Positions 38,044 to 47,865 of a DNA stretch of 64,000 nt are shown here, piece after piece. The stretch comes from Alectoria sarmentosa. Taxonomy: Eukaryota; Ascomycota; Lecanoromycetes; Lecanorales; Parmeliaceae. The notes under the pieces are model-generated. The model saw only the letters and a program-made list of their open reading frames with translations, was not told the origin of the DNA and did not search any database. Position numbers and translations under genes: made by a program. Numbering within the stretch: the stretch's first letter is position 1; each line of letters starts with the position of its first letter. The stretch spans positions 1-64,000 of the forward strand of contig WOGZ01000152.1 in NCBI GenBank assembly GCA_009733775.1, read 5' to 3'.

Positions 38044-38203
38044 GTGACCAAAAGGGTCTATTTTATGTGACTAAAATGGCCTATTCTATGTGATTGAAAT
38101 GATCTATTTATATGACCAGGAGGGCCTGTTCTATGCGACTAAAATGGCCTGTTCGTGTGATCAAAGGGTCTGTTCTATGTGGCCAGAAAGGCCTGTTCTT
38201 TTG
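38044..38203. repeat. 23-bp tandem array in element A
   Basis: About seven imperfect copies of a 23-bp unit of the form GTGACTAAAATGGCCTRTTCTAT lie about 50 bp inside the 5' LTR. Copies vary mainly by transitions. Element B has a different tandem array at the equivalent place. Confidence 0.75.
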
Positions 38204-38254
38204 TATAGTTACATGTTTTTTCTTGATGAACTGATATGCTTGGCTGCAGGGGCG

Positions 38255-38383
38255 TGTCAAAATTTGGCCCCCAAGTCATCTCAGCCACCTCGTATTCCAA
38301 AACACCTAATTTCGTTACTGTATATATTACTGGTCCCAGAGACTTCTTGAACAATTAATTCATCCATTCTGAATATTTCAACA
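38255..38383 (-). repeat. 129-bp LTR of element A (right, 5' LTR)
   Basis: This is the better-preserved LTR of element A, followed directly by TSD GATTG. Inside it, in the element's own orientation, the sequence continues CGCCCCTGCAGCCAAGCA, closely matching the corresponding position of element B (CGCCTTTGCAACCAAGCA). That conserved stretch may be the primer-binding region, although it is not a standard TGG-type site. Confidence 0.88.
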
Positions 38384-38388
38384 GATTG

Positions 38389-38868
38389 ATCCACTCCGAA
38401 GTGAACAAAACTCTTGGGTTCACGTCGAACCGTACCAGTAGCCGTCTATTGGTTCCCGTCCACCCGACCCTGCATTCGACATGTTGCTGGACTAAGGCCC
38501 TGCCTTCCTTTTGCGTCCGTTGGGAAGGAATGGGGTTGCATTCATGCAAAGGAACCGTTTCGGCCTTTGGACCCTCTGCACCCCCAACTCGAATCCTTGC
38601 ATGAATGCCGCCCTTCCACTCGGATCCAGATATAGGAAGGTAGGAACCACTAGGCAGCTAGCCGCTCGGGTCAGCCTAGAGAAAGCCGAGAAATCGACAT
38701 GAACCTCTACTTCGCCTGGTGCTATCTCATATTTGAATAAGTCGCTGAAATTTAACATAAAGGGCATGGAACACTCTTCATCCGGGGGATTTCTTCAACC
38801 CTTACCCTTCAAACCATAAGAGGTTATTTAGAAACTCCATCACTCGTTCCCGGTTTCCCTCCTGAGCA
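38389..38868. promoter_or_regulatory. Upstream region of the diterpene synthase
   Basis: A GC-balanced 480 bp between element A and the synthase ATG that presumably held the promoter. It contains an inverted repeat, TTGCATTCATGCAAAGG near 38535-38551 against CCTTGCATGAATGC near 38595-38608. No gene is present. Element A sits between this segment and the P450 start, so the original P450-synthase spacing was shorter. Confidence 0.4.
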
Positions 38869-41561
38869 ATGGAGCGTTCATCACTCGATCAGAGAGCACA
38901 AGTACTGCTTCGAAAAGTGATCCATGGGTGTCAAAGTTGCACCCAGAACTCACACACCTTGTCAATCTACGATACAGCTTGGGTTTCTATGATTGCGAAA
39001 CCGGAGAAACGAAGACCACCACTGGGCTTTCCCGGAAAGCTTCCAATTTCTCCTCGAGGAGCAACAGTCGGATGGAGGGTGGGACGGCCAGAAGAACAGC
39101 GATGATGGAATCCTCAACACATTGGCTGCGTTGCTGGCGATGAAACGGCACGAGAAGTCTGCTTGCATGAGCGCACCGGCCACTGATGCCGATATGCACA
39201 CTCGTCTTTCAAAAGCTGTTACGTATCTACAACGGAAGCTAGAGCAATGGGACGTGGCAGCCACCGTACATGTTGGCTTCGAGATCTTGGTACCCACGCT
39301 TTTATCGATGTTGGAGCAGGAACAAGTGGTGTTTCGATTTCCTCGAAAGTAAGACTTGTTGAGACTCAATGCGAGCAAGCTGAGGCACTTTTACCCTAGC
39401 ATGTTGTACGGGAATCAGGAAACCACCTTGTTGCATTCGCTCGAAGCTTTCGTTGGCAAAATCGACTTTGACAAGGTTCAACATCATAAGACGAATGGGA
39501 GTTTGATGTGTTCGCCGTCATCTACAGCAGCCTATTTGATGAACTGTTCGACTTGGGACATTGAAGCAGAGATGTATATCAGGAATGCTATCCTGCATGG
39601 AAGCGGCCAGGGCAATGGCGGTGTACCTGGTGTATTCCCAAGCAATATTTTTGAGGTCACTTGGGTAAGCAGTAATTCACATACATTAACCTCAATAACC
39701 AACGTGAACACGACACTAATACAGGGAAAGCTGGTATCAACCCTTGTTGAGGCTGGTTACACAGCAGAGTCTTTGGACCATCAGAACGTGCGAGATATCA
39801 TCTCATACCTAAAGGGGCATTTTTCCGCTCAAGAAGGTCTCCTCGGATTTGGTTGGTGCTCCCTTAAAAAGTTGGTTTTTTCAAACACTGACGTGTTCTT
39901 CGTAAACAGCACCATCCAAATTAGCAGAGGGAGACGATACTGCAAAGACCGTGCTCACGCTCAATCTACTTGGGCGATCTACGTCACCGAAGCCGATGTT
40001 ATCCTTCTTCAAGACAGACAGTGGACACCTTCTGACCTACCCTGGTGAGCGCGACCCGAGCTTCAGTGTTAATTGTAATGGTTTGATGGCAATCCTGCGT
40101 GCTCCCGAAGTTGAAAAGTACTTGCCGCACATTGAGAACATCGCAGATTTTCTGTGCAGGTTCTACCTTTCACGGCCTATCAAAGACAAACGGGTGCGTG
40201 TGGATCCAGCTCTTTCAACTTAGAAGGCTGACCTGGTCTAGAACATATCACCTCACTACTCGATGATGTATTTGGCAGAGACCTTGATGCGGCTCGTTCA
40301 ACCGTGGAGCGATGGGCCTCTCGGGCTGTTACCTCAACAACTCATTCAAGATCGGGTCCTCGTGGTATTGATCCAGATTTTGAATCGTACCTTGCTCACA
40401 CAGCACACCGACGGTGACTGGAGTCGAGAAAATTCACCAAAAGAGAACGCCTGCGGCATCCTAACATTGCTGGCGTTGCAGGATCTACCCCATGCGAGGC
40501 CTCTCGCTCCCAAGATTCAATCCGCGATCCAAGCTGGCCGACAGGTCTTGGTCCAGACCTGGCGTCAATGGGAGAAGCCTCAATACTTCTGGGTAGGGAA
40601 AGTCACGTACGGGTCCAGCGTTTTGGCCGAAACCTATTGTCTTGCGGCCATGCACGCTCCTTTTCCCCATCACATGTGGAGCAACAAGATGGAAGAGACC
40701 ATCACGACCACTGCCGCAGATGCCGTGAGCCTCTCCCAGTTTTTCCACAGATTACCCAAATACTCGAATATCCCAGGCTGGAAGATCCTAGATTCTGTCA
40801 TTGAAAGGTCTTTGTATCTCCAGCGATTGAGACTCGCTCGATACGACATCTTTCCGCATCGGCAAACATCGAAAGACAAATACCTAGACTACGTTCCCTG
40901 CTCGTGGACCATTGTCAACAACGGCACGGGCGCGTTCTTGGATTCCAACTTGATGTGGGACATGATGGTAATATCAATGCTGGACTTCTTAGTGGACGAA
41001 TACGTGGAGTCTGTACTCGAACAACTGCGGGAAGGGGACATCGTGTTACTTCAGCAGATGGTCAGGGCTCTCTGTCAAAAACCAGATACGGAGTCGGCTC
41101 GGGAAACAGGTCTTCCCCACCCAGATGGCCACGTTGCACCCTCAGGCAGTGGCACGGAGCATGAAACTTCCTCTGAAGAATCACTAAGGGACACTCTGCG
41201 CAGCTGCCAGCGGTCGGGGATGTCGTCAATGACTATATGAGAACAATGGTGGCGCATTCACAGATCCAAAAGGCCTCTTCAGCAGATCAAACCTCTCTCC
41301 ACGCCGAACTTGAGACATTTCTCCTGGCACATATCGATCAGATCCAGGACAACCACCGCTTGCACCGTCAAGATCCCTGCTCCCTTGATGCCAGAAAACG
41401 GTTCCACACTCCACGTGCGGACCACTATGTTTGGTCCCACACCACCGCTGCCCACCACACGGCCTGCGCCATCTCCTTCGCCTTCTTTACTTGCCGCCTC
41501 GCTTCGGATTCGAGCGGAGGCGCCGATCTGTTCTCCACCAGCTACTCGAAGCACATAGCTC

Positions 41562-41690
41562 TGTTGAAATATTCAGAATGGATGAATTAATTGTCCAGAA
41601 TGTCTCTGGGACCAGTAGTATATACAGTAACGAAATTAGGTGTTTCAAAACACGAGGTGACTGAAATGACTTGAAAATCAAATTTTGACA
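41562..41690 (+). repeat. 129-bp LTR of element B (5' LTR)
   Basis: Begins TGTTG and ends TTTTGACA; it follows TSD AGCTC inside the synthase reading frame. The host ORF reads a few codons into this LTR (LLKYSEWMN) before stopping. Confidence 0.9.
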
Positions 41691-41740
41691 CGCCTTTGCA
41701 ACCAAGCATATCAATTTATCAAGAAAACATGTAACTATAC

Positions 41741-41915
41741 ATAAGCCTTCTGACCTTACATCGTTTGATGTTTCGTTCATAAATCGTTTAATCTCACATC
41801 GTTTGATGTTTCGTTCACAGGCCGTTTGATCTTATATCGTCTGATGTTTATTCATAAGTCGTTTGATCTCACATCGTTTGATATTTCAATCATATATCGT
41901 TTGATGCTTTATAAG
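41741..41915. repeat. 37-38-bp tandem array in element B
   Basis: Four to five imperfect units built on CGTTTGATNTNACATCGTTTG-like words lie about 50 bp inside the 5' LTR. This is the same position as the unrelated 23-bp array in element A. Confidence 0.7.
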
Positions 41916-42356
41916 TCTTTTGGCTTAAAAACATCGTGCAATCGATATTAATGTCTTTGATTAATTATTTTAATCGTCGCGCTTTCGCTTCGTATCCTTT
42001 ATTTCATGATATTAATTCGAAGTAAAATTCGAACGCTCGATATAACATATATTATCATATAATCGATCATATATTTTACAAAAAAACCTTTCAATTTCAA
42101 TTTCATTTTTGTTTTCATTTAGTGTAGCATTAACAACTACGTTTCTTTTTTTCGAATTTTTGGGTTTTTTTCCTTTTCTCTTCTTTTTTAAAAACATATT
42201 TATCGCTTTCGCAATCATTATATCAAATATAATAATTTAAATCTTAATTAAAAATTAAAGATGTTCGAAGAGGATTATGAATAAATTAAAAATTGTTTAT
42301 TTATCAAGCGTAAAAACAACGTTCGTCGCGACAATTTATTTTTCAAATGTCTTGAT

Positions 42357-42599
42357 ATGCGTAAAATAATCGAATATAATTTTGAAATTCGTATATTTAA
42401 AGATGTAAAATTCTTTTGTGAGATACATAAACTCGTCATCGTCGATAAATCGAAAAATGATTTTAAGATGAGACATTATTTTGAAAACATAATTGAAATC
42501 GTCAAACGTAAATTTTTATTTAATGAAATTATTGATAATGAATGTTATAACGTCGATCGTATTTATAAAAATTTCGTTTTATTTAATCAAAACTATTGA
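42357..42599 (+). CDS. 80-codon ORF inside LTR element B
   Basis: Lysine/isoleucine-rich 80-aa frame ending NECYNVDRIYKNFVLFNQNY. Element A carries a homologous stretch on its minus strand (peptides KIIGYDFENNVF, SHKFVIAD and NECYDIDDLRVKPFSFDKDY), interrupted by stops. Conservation between two copies suggests that the family once encoded a short protein here, possibly a gag remnant; no domain is recognised. It is not expected to be functional. Confidence 0.35.
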   Translation: MRKIIEYNFEIRIFKDVKFFCEIHKLVIVDKSKNDFKMRHYFENIIEIVKRKFLFNEIIDNECYNVDRIYKNFVLFNQNY

Positions 42600-42900
42600 G
42601 GTTAATGACTTAAAAGATCTTTTTTAAATATATTTTCACAACTTTTATTTACGTAATAAAGCACGTATATCGATAAATTATTTAACGTAATTGTGTTTAT
42701 TGAGTTAACGTATAAATGATTTGAACGATAAATTTAGTAAAATGCGTTAAATCGACATTTTGCGTAATTTTGATGATATAAAAACAAAGATTTTGATTCG
42801 ATAATATTCGAAATTGTAAATAATATATATGCGTATATGATATTATTGTAACAACGTAAAATAGCAATGTCAAAATAATGTTAATATCGATTGCATAACC

Positions 42901-43029
42901 TATTAAAATATTTAAAATAAATGAATTAATTGTTTAGAATGTTTTTGGGACCAATAGTATATATAGTAACGAAATTAGGTGTTTCAGAACACGAGATGAC
43001 TAAGATGACTTGGGGGCCAAATTCTGACA
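42901..43029 (+). repeat. 129-bp LTR of element B (3' LTR)
   Basis: Same length and collinear with 41562-41690; ends TTCTGACA immediately before TSD AGCTC. Its first half is strongly shifted to A/T while its last part keeps TTGGGGGCCAAATT, so the two LTRs have decayed unevenly. Confidence 0.9.
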
Positions 43030-43405
43030 AGCTCGCGGCTTATGCTCTCACCTGGCCGTCATGACTCGCTTTTACAACGACTACTCGTCCATCGCCCGCG
43101 ATCGCGCCGAATCGAATCTCAACAGCGTCAATTTTCCCGAGTTCCACTCCAAGCGAGCGGGTGGTGTCGGCCAGATTGATCTCTCGGTTATCAGCGAATT
43201 GAGGGCGAAGGACAATCTGTTGAGGCTCGCGCGGTACGAGAGAAGCTGCGTCCAAGGTTCGTTTCACGCCTTGGCCGAGGCGTTGGGGGATGTTGCTGCA
43301 GTAAGCGGGCCTAGGTTTTAGGATTGTCTGCCGCTGTTCGTGGGCGTAACACACCTGTGGGCGGATATGTATGTGGCAAAGGACCTCACCAGTCGGGTGA
43401 TGTAG

Positions 43406-46400
43406 TGTTGGAAACGTCAGGAACGATTTCATCTTCAGCAGCCTAGAAGCTTGTTCTCCGAATCCATCAGTCGCAGTGCGCTTTCGAGAGTAAACCTGAT
43501 CGATGAGGTCGGGACAGCAGCCCTGACAAATGGGCTGCCGACAACTGCAGCGTGACCGTAATCACCCACGCGATCCTCACGGGATGAAATTCACCGCCTT
43601 AACTCCTTTGTCCACCACCACCACCACCACCATTCGCCTTCTCAGCCTCGCTGGGACCAAATCTCTCAAATGCCTTCCCCTCTGCCCTCTCCTGCACATG
43701 TCCCCGTGCCCCGTCTCTCTCTCAGCACAGCAGCGTCCGTCCGTTTCCGCAGTGAAAGCCCTTGAGTAGGATGGGCACGACAGCCACAAACCGCAACAGA
43801 CCATCCTTCCAGTCCTATACCGCTGCTTATTCTTAGGCTATGTTTCTCAGATGGTTGTAAAAAAAAACATCACAAGGAATCGGATAGCCGCGGCGGAAAA
43901 ATGGGATTGGTGCCCGCCTTTGTAACGCATTTGCAAGTCGGCGCCTTGTGCCTTGAAAACGCCCAAAGCTGGGGGAAGAGAGGTGTAAATCGTTTCTGTA
44001 GATGGCATCAATCAATCATGCCAGTGTAATAGGTTCTCTCGCAGCAATGCTTCAGTAAAAGCGGGCGCCACTAGTGCTACATATCAGTTTGAGTAGTAAG
44101 TAGGACGCCCTTATGCGGTAGCATTCATTCATTCATTCAATTCGCTAGCTCGCAGTATCGATCGGTCAGCAAAAATTTAGTCCAGTCGAAAAAAAAAAGT
44201 CGGATTATCACAGTATGGAGCGAGCTGTGAGAGGTCCGAGTGAGTTGAGTTGAGTTGAATTGAGTTGAGTGAGCCCATTGCAGATGTTTGATCGTGCGGT
44301 TGGATTATATCCGAGTATAGATCGGTCAGTCTTGCGGGGTCGATTACCAGTATTCCTATGTCGAAGTTTTTTTTTTTTTGTTTTTTTTGGTGACAAATCA
44401 CAGTGTCTAAACCAGTGACATCTGTCCCAACTGCGTAGACCGCACTAACCTCCCGGGAAATCCCATCCATGGCATGCAAAGCTCTCTCTTCTCATCATAA
44501 GTACGATCAAAACCCCACTGTCTGTCTTCTTCCGAGTAAACAGCAAGGGGAGTAAATATCAAAGACACTCCAAACTCTTTCGCGTTGCGCCGGCCCCAAG
44601 CGCAGGAATGATGCGCCATGCGATAAGTAAGTAAGGTGAGTGTTTTTGAAAAAAAAAAAAAAAAACATGAAAGCGCACTCAGGTGAATCCTCGCCAGGAA
44701 CAGTACTCCTCCAGAAGGAAATGGTTGACAGGTCACCAGCGCTGGAATTTGGAATGACTGCTCCACGCGCCGAAGCTGGATTTATATAACCTCGCTATGA
44801 GATCTCGCCAGGAACGAAAGGTTGATCGAGAAAGTGTCATCATCAGCCCGAGCTCCACCTGCTGTGTTGATTCACGATTTAGCTCAATATAAGCCATCTC
44901 TCCAACCAAACGAAAGTAAACCGGGACCCTAGCGGGCGGTCCGTGGGGCACGGCGTCTTTCTTCGAGAGTTTGCCAACCGATTCCCAAACGGCCACACCC
45001 AAAGCAAACGCCGCCGCATTGGTTCAAGAGCATCAGCATCGCCACCATCGCGCGCCTCTCCAGCGCCAGAAAAAACCGCCAAGTAAGACACTTTTCCACC
45101 CCCGTGGCTATCTATACGCCTCGACGCACATCATGGACGGCAAAGCCCGCGATGATACGCCCCCCCCCCCTTCCCCGCGCCAATGCTGCGCTAGTGGTGG
45201 TAAACCCGGGAGGGTCGAGCGGGAATAATGACGATTCAAAAGGCGTACATACAATGCGGTTGGCCCGTGAGAGGCGCAACCAACTGGCTTCGTCCATCAC
45301 ATATGGCGGGCGACGGCTCGTGCTACTCCGTGTCAAATCTAGTGAGAAGTGGCCCCTTGAAAATGGCTCGATGGACGCTTGGCGATTGGAGCGGAGTATG
45401 TGTTGGGCTGATCTATCGAATAGACAAAGGCGCCCGATGGATGGATGGATTGGAGGAACTGAACCGCGTGACAGGGAGCTATTTAATACGGTTTCTCAGT
45501 CGGGTTGGATGCTGAATCGTGTCGACTGACTAACTACGAAACTGGTTCAAGTAAGGGTCGAGCGGTTCCGTTACTTTTCCTTTTCTCAAAGTATTGATGA
45601 TAACACGTGGGATATCATTTCCGTAAAGATGCTCAGTCGGAACTATGGCTCTGGATTGATACGACGAAATTTAAAGAGAAATTCTCAGCGGTATATCAAA
45701 CTATGTATTGCGTTCGTTATACTCAATTTACCCCCCAGCAAAATAAATCGGTCGATGAATAACTCAACTACTCGTTAAACAATTGAAACGGCCAACCAAT
45801 TGTTTACGAAAACACGAAACCGTTCAGACTAAATAGTCGATACCCGGTCTCGACTGGGAGTGGAGTGGTTGTCAGTGGACCGTCGGGCGCCTCGTCGATA
45901 GTCGAGTCTGTATCGCTTCATCCTTCTCTTGTCACTGACCTCCGAGTGGGAAGGACGCCGCGCTGTACATCCCGTTGTCGGCTAGCGGGTCAAGGATTGG
46001 AGACGATGCCGCTTCGGACGGTGTGGCAAAACGGTTGACAGGGAAAAAATCCCAGACGCCATTCCATTCTTCTGGACTGTGTTTTGATTCCCCCACCGCT
46101 GTAGGAGAGGGTGAGCCGATTCTTGCGAGAAATGCGATTTGACCGAAGGTGTCCGTATTGGATTTGTGTGGTCCTACATCGAATACTGCGTAGCGATGGC
46201 GCGGTAGACTGCCACGAAACGGTTTGTTTTCGGAGACCGAGTCGAGCGAGGGGGAGGAGAGCGTCGGCATGGGAGAAAGGTGGTTTTGATGATAGGAGTT
46301 TCGACGACGGCGTGTTGATCTTGTCAGTACAAATTTTTTAGCTCTGCGGTAGTCGGATGCGTCGTCGAGGTTGACATGGAAGAGAACGTAAATATTAAAC

Positions 46401-46540
46401 AGACCTGTCAAGTGGATTGTTGGCAGATGATGCTTCATCAAGAGTTATACTCGTTCGGCTTCATCACGAGCAGGTTGAACACATGTGGGAAACTCTCAAT
46501 GGGACCAGAAGCTGGCGTGTGAACGTGCCAATCCCGAAGC
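43406..46540. other. Gene-free stretch with simple repeats
   Basis: No recognisable gene. The stretch contains a CCA microsatellite (about 43613-43632), CATT repeats (about 44125-44138), a GTTGA/ATTGA pentamer run (about 44240-44272), poly-T (about 44367-44390) and poly-A (about 44648-44665) runs. The longest openings are 45104-45529 (+, 141 codons) and 45932-46441 (-, 169 codons). The latter lies just downstream of the rhodopsin-like gene and could be an independent hypothetical gene, but it has no motif. About 45.6-45.85 kb is moderately AT-rich. Confidence 0.45.
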
Positions 46541-46542
46541 CC

Positions 46543-47865
46543 TTACCGCTCAACATCGACATCATGTGTTACATGTATCTGGCCATTTTTACCGATCTCG
46601 TCCAGCTCATGCCCTCTTGCTTCGGCGTACACCTCATTCTCATACCCTCTCGCTCCAGTGTACACATCGTGTCCGCGGCCCGCAGGCGGTTTTGGACTGT
46701 CTTCTCTCAGTATGGAAAATCCTTCCGTTACATGTGCCGCATATTTTGAGCGTTTCTGTAAGACTGGGGGCCTATATTCCTTGAGCCCGCCCAGTCTTTC
46801 CTGAGCAGGACCCTGACGATCGCCCATGACGAGATGAAGCAATGGCGCCATGACTGGCAGACAGGAACATATAAAGCCGGTATTGCTCTCGAGGGTTGAA
46901 TAGAGTATCAACGGCACAAAATCCCAGGTGATGTCGGCCTCGGAGATGGAGAAGAGCGCTACCGTCCGTGTGATGCTGATGGCTGTCGTGCTGTTTTGTA
47001 CAAATGTCAGCCGCATACGCTAGGTTTGGTTTGATGCTTTGACTTACAAGATTCCGAGCGTAAAAATGACACTGAGTGTGAGTTTTCGACTCGTTGAGAG
47101 TTGGAGTTGCCAGAGCAATGGTAGCGGTAAGACGAGTATTGCCACATCAATGAGAACATTCAAGATACTAGTTACCACGAAGTAGTCTCTCACTTTCATG
47201 CATCTCTTTTGGGAGATCAGTGGATCGTAAGCTGCTGCAATAGGCTTGCATTGAAAGATCGCTCCGGTAGTGAGACTTATGCCCCAAGAAACAGCGATTC
47301 CGAGTAAGCCGTATGCTATTCTTCTGAGTCTTTGGTTGATACCGAAGATCCGCAGGTACAGAAACAATATCGAACACTTGGTAAGGGTAAGGCCGACGGC
47401 GTAGACAATTTCGCCCATGTAAACGAACTAGGCCGAAAGTCATCAGCGAGTTGTTCTTCTTCCATCCCGCGGCGGATCCACGAACTCACTTTGGTGAATC
47501 GGGAGACTCTTTGTAGTCCTACGACTTGGGCATGTTTTCCGGCGCCATTAGCAATATCTACACACATGAGGCCGTGATAAGTTGGCTTCATGATAGTTGA
47601 TCCTTACCTCCAGCATCCACCACAATACCAGCTATGAAGGTAATCTGGATGCGTCTGAATGAGTGCATTGATAACAATCTGAGCCGGAACACACCAGTGC
47701 AGCTAACATGAACCAATCATCCCACCAGAGGTTTGCGTGGGCAATTCTTCTGGACACGAAGCGCAATATCACGCTGGTAAAAGCTAAGACATCGAAGGTA
47801 ATGATTGTACCGAGCAATTTCGGAACTTGATTCCCAGCGGGCACTGGTTCATTTGGCGTCGACAT
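46543..47865 (-). CDS. Rhodopsin-fold integral membrane protein (PTH11-like/SAT4 family)
   Basis: Five exons: 47865-47691, 47631-47608, 47557-47490, 47427-47048 and 46990-46543, giving 364 aa. Introns are 59, 50, 62 and 57 nt, all GT...AG; exon 2 is only 24 nt. Start: the first ATG in frame (MSTPNEPVPAGNQ) at 47865; the upstream codon at 47877 is TTG. Seven hydrophobic segments are expected; visible family features are LRFVSRR then WWDDWFMLAAL, GEIVYAVGLTLTKCSILFLYLRIF, the FQCKPIAAAYDP loop, LPLPLLWQLQL, and the last segment NTGFICSCLPVMAPLLH. The C-terminal 90 residues are hydrophilic and cytosolic. Members are putative GPCR-like or uncharacterised membrane proteins of filamentous ascomycetes; the ligand and role are unknown. 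GTAAGG overlaps the stop, so an extra 3' exon cannot be excluded. Confidence 0.85.

Larger units (their letters stand above)
37051..38383 (-). mobile_element. Short LTR retroelement A (non-autonomous, TSD GATTG)
   Basis: A 1333-bp element with 129-bp LTRs at 37051-37179 and 38255-38383 (on the plus strand TGTCAAAATTTGG...ATTTCAACA), flanked by the duplication GATTG at 37046-37050 and 38384-38388. The two LTRs differ at six positions that I count, all transitions. The interior is AT-rich and carries seven imperfect 23-bp tandem units (about 38044-38203) plus a Lys-rich coding remnant (about 37775-37830). It also carries a stop-interrupted frame on the minus strand whose peptides match element B (NECYD(I/V)D, Y(D/N)FE). 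It has no RT or integrase. It has the same LTR family as element B but opposite orientation. Confidence 0.88.
41562..43029 (+). mobile_element. Short LTR retroelement B inserted in the diterpene synthase (TSD AGCTC)
   Basis: A 1468-bp element with LTRs at 41562-41690 and 42901-43029, both 129 bp and homologous to element A in opposite orientation. The duplication AGCTC lies at 41557-41561 and 43030-43034. The left LTR starts TGTTGAAATATTC; the right one starts TATTAAAATATTT, its terminal TG mutated to TA. The interior has a tandem array, a Lys-rich antisense peptide remnant (42140-42215) shared with element A, and an 80-codon opening at 42357-42599 whose residues match a stop-interrupted frame in element A. 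No RT, protease or integrase is present. Confidence 0.93.
38869..43405 (+). pseudogene. Bifunctional class II/class I diterpene synthase (CPS/KS type), disrupted
   Basis: Fungal enzymes of this type cyclise GGPP with a class II domain and ionise the product with a class I domain. Recognisable blocks: SIYDTAWVSMI; DGGWDG; LLHSLEAFVGKIDFDKV; SSTAAYLMN; the class II catalytic site as EGDDTAKT (39927-39938; usually DxDD); YPGERDPSFSVNCN; DKRNISPHYS; WTIVNN; the class I metal motif DEYVE (40995-41009); FLLAHIDQI; the NSE-type NDYSSIARD (43076-43102); and the C-terminal YVAKDLTSRV (stop at 43403-43405). Introns: 39665-39724, 39852-39909 and 40194-40241. Lesions: frame break at about 38995-39020; in-frame TAA at 39350-39352; frame change at about 41160-41210 (an intron 41061-41203 is an alternative); LTR element B inserted at 41562; in-frame TAG at 43319-43321. 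It is clearly non-functional. The product is unknown. Confidence 0.92.

Noticed and set aside
38044..38203. CRISPR-like array
   Set aside because: Contiguous 23-bp tandem units with no spacers, inside a eukaryotic LTR element.
40263..41240. Stand-alone gene of 325 codons
   Set aside because: The ATG is internal; upstream 40242-40262 continues the synthase reading frame after an intron.
43061..43321. Independent 86-aa gene starting MTRFYNDYSS
   Set aside because: It is the continuation of the class I domain of the diterpene synthase beyond LTR element B.
45104..45529. 141-aa ORF as a gene
   Set aside because: No motif, overlapping openings in several frames, no splice or start support.
45932..46441. 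Extra 3' exon or gene downstream of the rhodopsin-like gene
   Set aside because: A GTAAGG overlaps the stop at 46543, but no acceptor gives a convincing continuation; kept only as a possibility.
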